64,000 nucleotides of DNA from Ligustrum vulgare. Its lineage: Eukaryota; Streptophyta; Magnoliopsida; Lamiales; Oleaceae. A program made the position numbers and the translations under genes. The stretch covers positions 28,288,639 through 28,352,638 of the forward strand of contig OY743184.1 of NCBI GenBank assembly GCA_963555705.1, written 5' to 3'. The notes beneath the pieces were generated by a model that worked only from the letters and a program-made list of their open reading frames with translations, was not told the DNA's origin and made no database searches. Of the stretch, positions 54,553 to 64,000 are shown piece after piece; position 1 is the first letter of the stretch; each line of letters starts with the position of its first letter.

Positions 54553-55370
54553 TGATGTGATCCAAAGTAGGCGTCGAAAGGAGAAGTCAAGCTATCGGCA
54601 ATACGACAGTGATCTACGTAAGAAACAAAGCAAATTCCATGTTGGGATCGAGCCGAGAAGATCAAGGGATCTAGCCGAATCAAAGGATTGGGGTTTGAAA
54701 TCAAGAAGCCTATTCACAGTCGTAAACTTAGTTGGTTACGACCATAACTCCTTCTTGGGTGGAATTGAAGAAATCTAGCAATTTGATACTTACGGCTGTG
54801 AGAGTGCTCGTTACGTCCGTAACTCATTAACAGGGAGTCACTTACGGCCGTAAGTGATATTGTTACGATCGTAACTTCAATTTTTTAGATTTTCACGAAT
54901 TTTGATTATTTTTCTTTTTTAATTAATTATTTCCTTATTTTGAACCCTAATTGCGGCTAGGGCTAGGTTTAAGGTGTTTTTAACTATATTATGTTATGTT
55001 TTTCATCATGAACAATTAGACAACTTTGATTATTGAATAGATTGAGAGTTTTTCTCTTTGAAAAGGTTGAGAATTTTCTTTTGTGTTCTTCAAGAAAAAA
55101 TCTGAACTTATCAAATATTGTGATATATTTGTGGTGTCCCAATCAGAAACTTATCAAGGAAATTGACAAGTCATTGTAGAGTTTCGAAAACCTCGGTTCT
55201 TCAACCTGCAACGTTGAATCTTTCCATCGTGATCGTTCGGTCAAGGTTTATCATCAATTTTATTTTTCCAATCATTTTGTTTCTTGTGTTTGTTGCTGAA
55301 TTTAGATCTTTCCTATCATTTGTGTCTTAATTCCATGTTTTTCGTCGCGTTTCCGAGTGGGATCGCGTCA
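54553..55370 (+). repeat. 3' LTR of element E
   Basis: Starts TGATGTGATCCAAAGTAGGC and ends GTGGGATCGCGTCA, followed by the target duplication ATGTT (55371-55375). It differs from the 5' LTR at many positions (for example GGCGTCGAAAGG versus GGCATCGAAAGG), so the insertion is not recent. Confidence 0.93.
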
Positions 55371-55375
55371 ATGTT

Positions 55376-56689
55376 TCTTTCTAGTTTGGGGTGAAAAATT
55401 TCTTTCATTTCATTTGCTTTAGATTCATTCTATTCTTTCTGAACATTCATATTGATTTTAAAAAAAAATTGAAAAATTTTGGAATTTTTGTTGACGTGTT
55501 TATTTCCTAGGATATAATATGGATCAAATTGTGCTTTGGCTTGAATTATTGGACAACATCAACACATGAATTTTATTGACTAGTTATAACTTGCTTGATT
55601 TAATCTTCTTGCACACATAGTCATTGTTGAATTACTACTTGTGTAGGAGTATGTTTAATAAATGTGGGCCTAATTATTCAACTTGAACTTAGGAATGACT
55701 TGTTAATCCCTAAACTTAGACCATTAGATATTCTGTCCCTAAAGTAGAACCAAACAGCTCGAAAAGCAAGTCTAGGGGTGGCATGGTTGAGAATGTGCAT
55801 GTATTGATAGGTTGAAAGTATGTGGTTCTTGATTTTGAAATTTAGTTAAAATAGTTTAGTCAACAGGTATAAACCAAAAGTAGCATAAAAATGGAAAAAT
55901 GCTAAAGGTCTGATTCTACTGTTCGTAGCCTTTTTTACTCGAGCAAGTAAGCTTGTAACGGTGTTGAAACCTGGTATCCTAAATTCAATTGAATTAGAAG
56001 CTATCATCCCAAAGTTCGTTACATGGGTCAATTAAAAAGTTTAAGGGAGAGTGGACTTACACATAAGATATAAAACATCTTTAAACTTTTCTTTGTCTCC
56101 TTTGTGACTCGAGTTATTAAGTCTGAGGGGTTCTCTGAACTTGATGCCCTAAAGTCGTCTGGCTTGGGAGTCATCGACCCAAAACTTGCTAAAGGGGTCA
56201 CATAGAAAGCAAATGAGAAAAGTATTGCACAAAGATGATAAAAGACATGGACAATAAAAAGAAAAAGTCATCCATAAAAATAAAAAATTGACTGAAACTG
56301 TGGAGATTGAGGGTGTAGAATTGGGGATTGCTTACCATTGATTTATTGTGCATGCCTATTCCTAATTCTGACTATCTTGGGTGGAAAAATGCAAAGAAAA
56401 TGTTTAGGAACCACTATGGATAAAAACCACGGATGTGAAAGAAAGGTAGTAGTTGTGATTAACCATGAGCTATGAAAGGAAATTCATTTGGTTGACCACA
56501 TGGGATTTGGGCTTAATTATTCATAATTAGCAACAAAGTGTTAAGTATATCTTTGCAAAAGTATGCATTTAACTTTGACTATTCACACACACTTGAAAAT
56601 CTGGCATGAGATAACTAGAACTAATTTTATTATGTTGTTCAAAACTCTATTCTAAGGTAACTATATAATTTGTGTTTATTTGTTTATAT
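55376..56689 (+). other. 3' untranslated region of element C, second part
   Basis: Continues the C element after removal of E: ..GAGGACAATGTT|TCTTTCTAGTTTGGGGTG, an internal PPT-like context as in B (40309-40339). Two copies of the ~95-bp module lie at 55935-56029 and 56106-56199, separated by a GGAGAGTGGACTTA.ACATAAGA block also seen in B and F. Compared with B, about 200 bp including the true PPT and LTR head are missing at about 56660. Confidence 0.7.
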
Positions 56690-58051
56690 TTTAGAAATTA
56701 TCCCAAAATCGTGAGAATGGAGCAATTGAGAGGTTAATGACGTCAACTGGGAAACATGGATGGTGCCAAAGTGAATAAATCAGAAGTTGGAGGATCCAAT
56801 TGAAGAAGTTGAGAGATGAAACAACCAAATTGAGAATATTCTAAATTATGGGGATTAAGTCGCTTTAATTGAAAGTGGAGGACCAAAGTTGAAATAAAAG
56901 GTAGGGACCAACTTACACGAACGTCAAAGTGGAAATTTGCATTAGGAGACATTACCATGCGATCGCAGACAAAATAGCCACGTGATCGTGTGAGGCATCA
57001 AAAAATTCACCCAAGCCTAAAAGGAATGACCGGTCGATCGCACGGTTTGTTGATTGGGCCGCGAGTTTGGCTTTTTCAGAGATTTTCAATAGCTTTTGTC
57101 CTACTTTCACCTAGGTTTCTCCAATGCTTATAAAAACAACTTGTAAGGCATGAAAATAGGACCTTTGTCTCACCTAATAACATCATAAAATTGAGCTTTT
57201 CACATTTTTGGGAGATTGAAGCATAGCAAAGTGGAGAGACTTGGAGATTAGTTGAAGAATTGATACTTGGTGTTATCTTTCTATTCTTCTTTATTATTTT
57301 CAATGAACACTTTTATTTATTGTTCTTGTTGTTTAATCATGATGTGTAGCTAAATTTCTTGTTGGGATGAACAATGTAGCCTAGTTATATTATTTTAATT
57401 CCAAATTCCTTTGTTTAGTTATTCGTTGCATGTGTATATTTATTATTGTGTTTAATGGTGAATTAATTGACTATTAATTCATGATTTTATTGAGTTATTT
57501 TCATAATTCAAGAGGTGAGTTAATAACTTAGATCAAGATAATAAATCTAATAAATAGACAAGAGATAGAGATATACTTTTGTTATTATTGCGGTTGTGTG
57601 TGAATTCTTGTATTTTTTGCATCTAGATAAGGAATACTTGGACCCTCTGTAGAGATACATGGTTGACTTATTTAGATAAAATTGATTTAAACTCAAGAGA
57701 GGAATTTCAATACACATTATTGAATTCGACCGAATGCATATCCAGAAAATAAAACTGGAATTAGAGTTAATTTAATTGGTTAGATAAAATTGTGAATCCT
57801 AACTACTTTACAATCTTTTTAAAAACAAAACAATCTTGTAATTTTAATTCTTTAATCTTTTTCTTAGTTTAAGTTTAAAACACTAAACAAACTCGTCTGT
57901 TCAAATAGGGATAAGAATTAAAACATTTCAATACTTAATAGCAGTTCTCGTGGGAACGATAATTCAGACTGTTTTGTCCACTTTATTACTTTTCACGATT
58001 CGTAGACTGCAGGTATATTTTGCATCGCAAAATAAAGTTTGCAAGTTTCCC
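56690..58051 (+). repeat. 3' LTR of element C, headless
   Basis: Matches LTR B in order: TTTATATTTTAGAAATTATCCCAAAATCG.. (U3), a CpG patch GCGATCGCAGAC..CACGTGATCGTGTGAG..GGTCGATCGCACGG (56957-57048), a TATA-like CTTATAAAAAC (57127), and the U5 end TCTCGTGGGAACGATAATTCAG.. TATTACTTTTCACGATTCG. The LTR head is absent here but occurs, inverted, directly after its U5 end. Confidence 0.65.
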
Positions 58052-58258
58052 GGCTGACGTCATTAACCCCTCAATTGCTCAATTTAGCTCCAATTAGAAT
58101 TCAATTGTGCATTTTCCCATCAATTGCTACATTCTCATGATTTTGGGATAATTTATGAAATGTAAATAAATAAAACAAATTTAATAGTATTTATTCTCAA
58201 AAAATAACATAATATTCTAATTTTGACATATAAATAAGTGTATAAAATACACTTATCA
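58052..58258 (-). repeat. Inverted LTR head
   Basis: On the minus strand this begins TGATAAGTGTATTTTATACA at 58258 and runs through AAATTATCCCAAAATCATGAG to GGTTAATGACGTCAGC at 58052. The same phrases are in plus orientation at 56695-56747, so an inverted repeat encloses the C LTR. The border at 58258 coincides with the return of copia L gag sequence. Confidence 0.7.
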
Positions 58259-58503
58259 ATCTCAGTTGCAACCCGTGAGACCTCCTGATTCTTTTACTCA
58301 TGTCATAGCCATCTTTACCTCAAAATCCAAAACCTGTCACCCTAACTCATCTCACACACAAAATACTAATTAAAAAACCAACACCCAAAGAAACAACAAG
58401 CAATATTGTTGCTCTGCCAATTCTTCCAACAACTATAATCCACGCCCCTACAAGGGAAATTGCAAGTTGTGTAGTCCATAAGGTCATTCAGCAAAAAGAT
58501 GTA
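58259..58503 (+). pseudogene. Ty1/copia gag middle part with zinc knuckle, element L
   Basis: The frame is the one left at 47216. It encodes a Thr/Asn-rich linker (NTNxKTNTQRNNKQY, one stop) and a zinc knuckle read as CKLCSPxGHSAKRC, with a TAA inside the knuckle at about 58480. Interrupted after KRC by element D; the sequence resumes at 62590. Confidence 0.75.
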
Positions 58504-59763
58504 TGTTCACAAAAATTGTGTACCGCAAGCGCACAAATCGCGTTCAAGTAATAAAGTGGACTTATGAGTCCGGGTTGTCGATCTCTCGAGGAATGTATAC
58601 TCAATTGCACACTCTAGTTAATTTAATTTTTTAACAACAGAGTCACACAATAAGTTTTTGGATTTTTTTAGTGAAAATAAAACATAAACACTCTAACTTT
58701 AAATTCTAACAATAACGAAAATGGAATATTAAAAAGTTGGGATTCATGATTTCACTTAAACAACACTAAAAAAAAAAAAAAAAAGATTAACTACTTAAGA
58801 TAGATAAATGCAAGACAATAAACATAAATCAAAGTACACAACATTAAAAGACAATAATCATAATGTAAATGCTTGAAAGTAAATAACTCAAAATAAATAA
58901 ACAAACTTAAAATAACTTAGTGAAGTTAAGTAACAACAATCATCACAACAAAATACTATTTAGCCCAAAATAAAAATTAACTCATTACAAAATCACAATA
59001 TTTAACCACTAACATAATCGTTTCAACAACAAGCTAAACAAAGTGTTCAAGACAATAAAAGAAAACTCTCATTCTAGTTAAACTCTTGAATTTGAAATTC
59101 CAAGTTTTCTTCACTTTAAATCAAGATTTTTTTTTTTCATTATCTATTAATTTCATGAACAACCCAACACAAAGCTTTAATTAAACCATAAATAACATGA
59201 AAGTTTGAGGAGAAAAGTTAGAGAAAACAACAATAATGAAAATTTCAACAACATTAAGCTTTAATTTGAAGGAAAGCAAGTAAAAATACAAAAACTTAAA
59301 AGATTTAATGCATTAATTAGGAAAAACTTGAGAGAAAATATAAGAAAAATGGAAAAGAGACATAAAACTTACATACCCTAGTTGAATGAGGATTTTGGGT
59401 ATTTATATCATCTCAAAAATCAACCAAAAACTCTAAAAAACGCTAATAGATAAGCAATTTATAAAAATAGGAACAAGTAACATATTCGATCATAATTCGT
59501 GAATTAATCAATAATTAGTTATGACTATTGTGCTCAAGTGAACTTAGGATCACTCATAGATAAGCAATTTATAAAAATAGGCACAAGTAGCATATTCAAT
59601 CATAATTCGTGAATTAATCAACAATTTCAAACATCAAATCATTTTGAGCCGACAAGGCTATCTAGCATGTCAATATCCAAAACAAAATGAATAAAATCAA
59701 ACATCACAACATCTTAAGCCGGCAAGGCTATCTAACATGATAAAGTGTAAAATGAAATCAACA
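58504..59763 (-). repeat. 3' LTR of element D
   Basis: In minus orientation it starts TGTTGATTTCATTTTACAC next to the PPT and ends ..CTTGCGGTACACAATTTTTGTGAACA at 58504. The U5-proximal ~930 bp match the 5' LTR (61070-62010) closely, including the TATA-like GATATAAATACCC (59400-59412) and the ..CCCGGACTCATAAGTCC.. U5 signature. The U3 part is unrelated to the 5' LTR and instead has two ~110-bp tandem copies around ATAAGCAATTTATAAAAATA (59448-59640). Confidence 0.75.
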
Positions 59764-59774
59764 CCCCCAAACTT
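59764..59774 (-). other. Polypurine tract of element D
   Basis: AAGTTTGGGGG on the minus strand, abutting the LTR start TGTTGATTTC. The upstream GAAGACAATG phrase matches the pre-PPT motif of B and C. A second PPT-like CAAGTTTGGGGGGTG lies at about 59903-59918. Confidence 0.75.
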
Positions 59775-60040
59775 GAATTACACATTGTCTTCAATGTGAA
59801 AATAGAAACAAAGTGTAAAGAAGAAATGAGTTAGTAAAACTTCCCTGATTTGATGCTTGTTTGTGATGTTTGAAATTGACCTAAGCTTTCGCCGAATGTA
59901 GTTCACCCCCCAAACTTGTTGAGAACAATAACGCTTAGGATTTTCAAAAATATTTGTTACCTACAAAAGTTTGACAAATAATTAAAAAGAAAGTAAAGAA
60001 GTAATGTAAATAATCACAAGTAAAGTAAAATAGAAGAAAT

Positions 60041-60056
60041 TTGGGTTGTCTCCCAA
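60041..60056 (-). other. Conserved hairpin TTGGG-AGACAA-CCCAA, element D
   Basis: Stem extended to 6 bp (TTTGGG/CCCAAA), loop AGACAA. It begins 46 nt after the stop of the D ORF in minus sense. Third member of the set in B, C and D. Confidence 0.85.
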
Positions 60057-60102
60057 AAAGCGCTTGGTTAAAGTCATAAGCTTGACTTTTTGCATAAGTA
60101 CT

Positions 60103-60937
60103 TCATGGCACTTTAACTGAAGCTTTTGATGTTTTGCCCATTTTTCTTCTTTTGGCTTTGTTCCACTCTTCATTGATTCTCCAAACTTGTACCTTGTTCC
60201 TTCCAATGTCATATGACATGCCTACTTCATCTTCATCCAATTCAAATTCAACTACGTAGACTTGCTCCTCCTCAAGTGGCTTAATCAAAAAATCAATTGT
60301 TGGGAAATCAATGAAGCTGAGAGAATGTAATTTAATCTCTTCCTCATTAACGGTCACTTCCCCTTGTGATTCTTCGGTGATTAACTTGTCATTCGTTTTG
60401 AGCTCATCTTCAATAGTTGATATCTCCTCGAATTGAATGGCCGATTCAAAATTTGAATCCATGGGCAATGACAAGTTTTTCCTTTTTATCCCCAAGAGTG
60501 GATCATACCCCCCACATTTTAAATCCTTCCCAAAATATGGTATCTCCCATAGGCATATCATCTTCATCCAACTTGGCAAGCTTATTGTAATATTTTGCAA
60601 GTACTTTTTCATTCAAAAATGGAGGACCCTCTCCTATAAGAGTAATATCCTCATCCTAATCTTCCGGTAGACAATCTCCCAAAGGCATGTAACTAGCATC
60701 GAATGTGTCAATTGCTTGTTTTCTGCAATTAAAATATTGTCTAAACACAAGAAGGTTTGACATAAACAAAGTATTGCCCGAATACAAACACTGTCCATTA
60801 TCATGCATCTTGTAACAAATTTCACAACTCGAATATTCTCCAAGTATATGTTCATTACCCATGCAGAGAATGTCCATTGGAAAAATCTTTCCTATTTCAT
60901 CAATGTTAGACTCATGCATACATAAAAGGAAAACCAA
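60103..60937 (-). pseudogene. Acidic ORF of unknown function in element D, in the gag position
   Basis: About 278 codons long, starting 110-130 nt after the primer site, where gag normally begins. It is split by a stop at 60656-60658 (TAG where B has a Trp codon) and by one extra base in a C6 run (60508-60513). The N-terminal part (60656-60937) contains CEICYKMHDNGQC, a C-x2-C-x3-H-x4-C cluster reminiscent of a shortened zinc knuckle. The C-terminal part aligns with the B ORF: 'DEDITLIGEGPP', KYYNKLAKLDEDDM, 'VVEFELDEDEV' and EEWNKAK, followed by a basic tail. The 169-residue frame starting at 60612 has an out-of-frame N-terminus of about 30 residues. It has no gag, protease or pol similarity. 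Function unknown. Confidence 0.75.
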
Positions 60938-61045
60938 AAATAAGAAAGATTAAAATTATAGTGGTTAACCAAAAGTAGCAAACTAAAACATAAATTAAAA
61001 TTGTTAAAACTAAACTTAACTAAAGTGGCAATCAAGTAAAAACAT

Positions 61046-61063
61046 TCCCTGGCAACGGTGCCA
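61046..61063 (-). other. Primer binding site of element D (tRNA-Asp type)
   Basis: The minus strand reads TGGCACCGTTGCCAGGGA, two changes from the TGGCGCCGTTGCCGGGGA site of Tat/Athila-type elements that is complementary to tRNA-Asp. It starts 6 nt after the LTR end (..GCGAACA at 61070). Confidence 0.82.
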
Positions 61064-61069
61064 AAAACT

Positions 61070-62589
61070 TGTTCGCTAAAATCCTGTACAGCAAGCGCAC
61101 GGGTCGCGTTCATGTAATAAAGTGAACTTTATGAGTCCGGGTTGTCGATCCTACAAGGAATGTATACTCAATTACACACTCTAGTTAATTTAATTTTTAA
61201 CAACGAAGTCACACAATAAGTTTTTGGATTTTTTTTTTTTTTTTTAGTGAAAATAAAACATAAACAAGCTAACTTTAAATTCTAACAACAATAAAGAAAA
61301 TGGAATATTAAAAAGTTAGGATTCATGATTTCACTTAAAAAACACTTTTTGAAAAAAAAAAAAAGATTAACTACTTAAGATAGATAAATGCAAGACAATA
61401 AACATAAATCAAAGTACAAAATATTAAAAGACAATAATCATAAATGCAAATGCTTGAAAGTAAATAAACAAACATAAAATATCTAAGTGAAGTAAAGTAA
61501 CACCAATCATCCTAACAAAATATTATATAGCCCATAATAAAAATTAACTCATAATAAAATCACAGCATTTAACCACTAACATAATCATTTCAACAACATG
61601 CTAAGCAAAGTGTTAAAACAAGATAATAAAACAAAACTCTCATTCTAGTTAAATCTTGAATTTGAAATTCCAAGTTTTCTTCACTTTAAATCAAGATTTT
61701 TTTTCCGTTATCTATTAATTTCATGAACAACCCAACACAAAGCTTCAATTAAACCATAAATAACATGAAAGTTTGAGGAGAAAAGTTAGAAAAAACAACA
61801 ATAATGAAAATTCCAACAACATTAAGCTTTAATTTGAAGGAAAGCAAGTAAAAACACAAAAACTTAAAAGATTTAATGCATTAATTAAGAAAAGCTTGAG
61901 AGAAAATACAAGAAAAAAAATGCAAAAGAGGCATAAAACTTACATACCCTAGTTGAATGAGGATTTTGGGTATTTATATCATCCCAAAAAAAACCAAAAA
62001 CCCTAAAGCCGCGTTGACCCGGTCCAGGCAGGATTTTTCTTTTTTATATATATATATATATATTTAAAGCCGCGTGATCTCGTGCCAATACCTCGAGCGA
62101 TCACGCGGTTCAAAAATCCGGCCAGTCGTTTTCTCGAATCCGTTCCATGGTTTGAGTCGCGTTTGCGACTTGGTTCGAGCCACGCGTTCGTGTGGCTCTG
62201 CTGGGATGGTTCTTTGTAGCTTAGTCCCTTTCGTAATTGCAATCTAGTCCTCCATCTTTCAATGTCGATCAATTTAGTCTCCAAACTTTCAGATTTCTTT
62301 CAAATAGGTCATTCTAAAATTGTACTTGAAGTCCTTCAACTTTTGAAATTTTACAATTTGGTCCCTGGGTTAAATTGCCTAGCAGGTCATCAACTTTTCG
62401 AAAGTGACACAATGGTCCCCAAACTTCCAATTTCAGCATAATTTGCACTCCTTTTGTGATTTTTGGCCTCAAACTTGGATATTAACCTATTTAAACACAA
62501 AATCTGCATATATTAGTAGATATTTGCTCAAGATATTCCAAAATATGCTAATATAAAGGTATATAAAGTGTATAAAAATGCACTTAACA
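61070..62589 (-). repeat. 5' LTR of element D
   Basis: Minus sense: TGTTAAGTGCATTTTTATAC.. at 62589 to ..TTTTAGCGAACA at 61070, about 1.52 kb. The U3 holds 'GGACCAAATTG'/'GGACTAGATTG' degenerate repeats (62216-62450), a CpG patch with GCGTGATC, GATCACGCGG and GTCGCAAACGCGACT (62065-62190), a (TA)n run (62045-62063) and a TATA-like GATATAAATACCC (61970-61985). Flanking bases ATGT occur on both sides of D (58499-58502 and 62590-62593), consistent with a 4-5 bp target duplication. Confidence 0.82.
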
Positions 62590-64000
62590 ATGTCCCACTT
62601 ATCGTGTCTCTTCTTGGTAGAACTCTCATCCTCTCAAAACCTCAACTTTTGGTCCTCTAGAACCAATCACATGGCCAATGTGGCCCAACCAATGGCCTCC
62701 AACTCATCCCCAGATGATTGGCTTCTTGAACATGGGGCTTCTCATCATATCACCAATGATATGCATAATCTCTCCTTACACTCCATCTACACTGGCAATG
62801 ATGACGTCATCATAGGCGATGACACAGGTCTTGAAATATAGCATACTGGAAAAGCTATACTTCGCACAACAAATTTTCGTTTCTCTCTAGACATCACTCT
62901 GTGCGTTCCTAGCATGAAAAGCAATCTTATTTCTATTTTTAATTTTTGCCATCAAAATTCTGTTTCCATTGAATTCTCACCAAGTTGTTTTGTTGTGAAA
63001 ATTTGCAGACAGGAGCACTACTATTAAAAGGATCAGCTAAAGATGGAGTATATGTGTTATCACCTTCCAAAGCCAAACCAATCTTTGCCTTTTCTACTAC
63101 ACACTCATCCTTATATTCATCGATCATTTTTCTAAATATATGTGGTTTTACCTATTAAAGAAAAAATCTCATGTTCGTGACATTTTTATTAAATACAAGG
63201 CACTTGTTGAAAATACACTTAAAAACCAAACTGACTACCCTATTTACCGAAAATGGAGAGAATATATTGCATTGTCAAACTTCCTTTCTCAAAATGGTAT
63301 AAATCACTTAAAAACTCCTCCTCATACACCCTAACAGAATGGCCTTTCTGAGCGACGATATCGACACCTAGTTGAAACTGGTTTAAGTCTTCTTCAACAA
63401 GCCTCAATTCCTACAAAATATTGGCCTCATGCTTTTGGTACAACTGTCATTTACCCAAAGTTAACCTGAAGTTTAGTTCCTCATTTTCCAAATTATTTAA
63501 AACTAAGCCAAATCTTTCAAAGTTACGTATTTTTGGTTGCTTGTGTTATCCTTGGTTATGTCCATATCATATTCACAAACTTGATCCTAAATTTGAACCT
63601 TGTGTTTTCTTTGATTATAGTACAATACAAAGTGCATATCTATGCTTTGATCGCACTACCAAGTGACTTTATGTTAGTCGTCATGTTCAATTTGTCAAGG
63701 AAATCTTTCCTTTTCAATAAACCCGAACTCACCCACACCAAACACGTCTACTACATGTTCGTCCACCTCGTCTTCTCCTTAAAGTGATATTCTTCCCACA
63801 CATCCGTCATTATCCCTTTTAAAAATCCAATCCCCAACTAATCCTAATCCTCACAACCATCAAGGTTATAACTCATGCAATCCGTTGCCTACTAGGACTC
63901 CAATAGTGGACTCCTTTGCATGTAACTCCAACAAGCCATTGGGTGGGACTCCAAACCAAGGTGATTACTCCTTATTATTTAATTCTTGTTCATCTTTATC
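62590..64000 (+). pseudogene. Ty1/copia protease and integrase, element L (continues beyond window)
   Basis: Broken frames continue copia L after element D. They include a protease start 'WLLEHGASHHITNDMHNLSL' (the DSG active site reads EHG, so the catalytic Asp is lost), IYTGNDDVIIGDDTGL, and a GAG-pre-integrase remnant (62880-63020). These are followed by integrase core pieces (VENTLKNQTDYPI; 'LSNFLSQNGINHLKTPPHTP'; NGLSERRYRHLVETGLSLLQQAS with the catalytic Glu) and the post-integrase block 'FKTKPNLSKLRIFGCLCYPW' / PCVFFDYSTIQSAYLCFDRTT (63500-63660). RT would lie beyond 64000. Same family as the minus-strand element K. Confidence 0.87.

Noticed and set aside
54284..54778. 164-codon ORF as a gene
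   Set aside because: Only its first part (to about 54552) is pol-tail-like; the rest runs into the 3' LTR by chance.
1..64000. tRNA, rRNA or other structural RNA genes
   Set aside because: tRNA-like strings found (TGGTATCAGAGC and TGGCACCGTTGCC types) are 12-18 nt primer sites, not full tRNA genes. No rRNA-like stretch was seen.

Overview
This is a transposon-dense window of plant nuclear DNA, most likely from a eudicot. Nearly all recognisable coding sequence belongs to plant LTR-retrotransposon lineages (Ty3/gypsy and Ty1/copia), hAT transposases, miniature inverted-repeat elements and one integrated pararetrovirus. The DNA is AT-rich and most reading frames are broken by stops and frameshifts. 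I see no convincing intact host gene, no rRNA or tRNA gene and no bacterial-type operon. The species cannot be told from the sequence.

Layout. 1-5527 (minus): the best-preserved Ty3/gypsy gag-pol (A), its tRNA-Met primer site and LTR, and upstream of that LTR the pol tail of a second copy. 5528-6925 (plus): a decayed gag-protease. 7539-9730 (minus): a decayed Tat-like RT/RNase H/integrase. 10031-12555: a long copia-type (SIRE/Maximus-like) LTR carrying a hAT-type element with a perfect 8-bp target duplication. 12655-12844: a long-TIR MITE. 15556-18745: a copia-like LTR and primer site followed by a 2-kb array of short hairpins. 21242-24103: a dead hAT (ZMYM1/DUF4371-like) transposase. 24104-27308 (minus): a copia gag-pol relic interrupted by a BED-finger fragment (itself hit by a second hAT-type MITE). 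27309-29690 (minus): 3' end and LTR of a long-LTR gypsy element (F). 29740-33506 (minus): a solendovirus/cavemovirus-like endogenous pararetrovirus containing a Harbinger MITE.

34109-43405: an LTR fragment split by a 2.6-kb solo LTR (perfect 5-bp target duplication), then a 5'-truncated element (B) with an unfamiliar acidic ORF instead of gag-pol. 44650-46280: a promoter-like stretch plus a broken 'transposase (putative) gypsy type' gene. 46275-64000: one copia element (L) opened by insertions. The first (47217-58258) holds a Tat-like gag-protease relic (C), which was itself hit by an internally deleted gypsy element E (51132-55370, target duplication ATGTT). The second (58504-62589, minus) is a compact element D that carries the same acidic ORF as B, directly behind its primer site.

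The most interesting pattern is a shared kit of cis signals. B, C, D and F have related LTR ends and PPT regions. B, C and D share a small hairpin (TTGGG-6 nt-CCCAA) just behind the coding region. B, C and F share a duplicated ~95-bp module in the 3' untranslated region. B and D carry a non-gag/pol ORF, whereas C carries gag and protease. This looks like an autonomous lineage with non-autonomous partners that keep one conserved ORF of unknown function. No searches or alignments were run; all comparisons are by eye.
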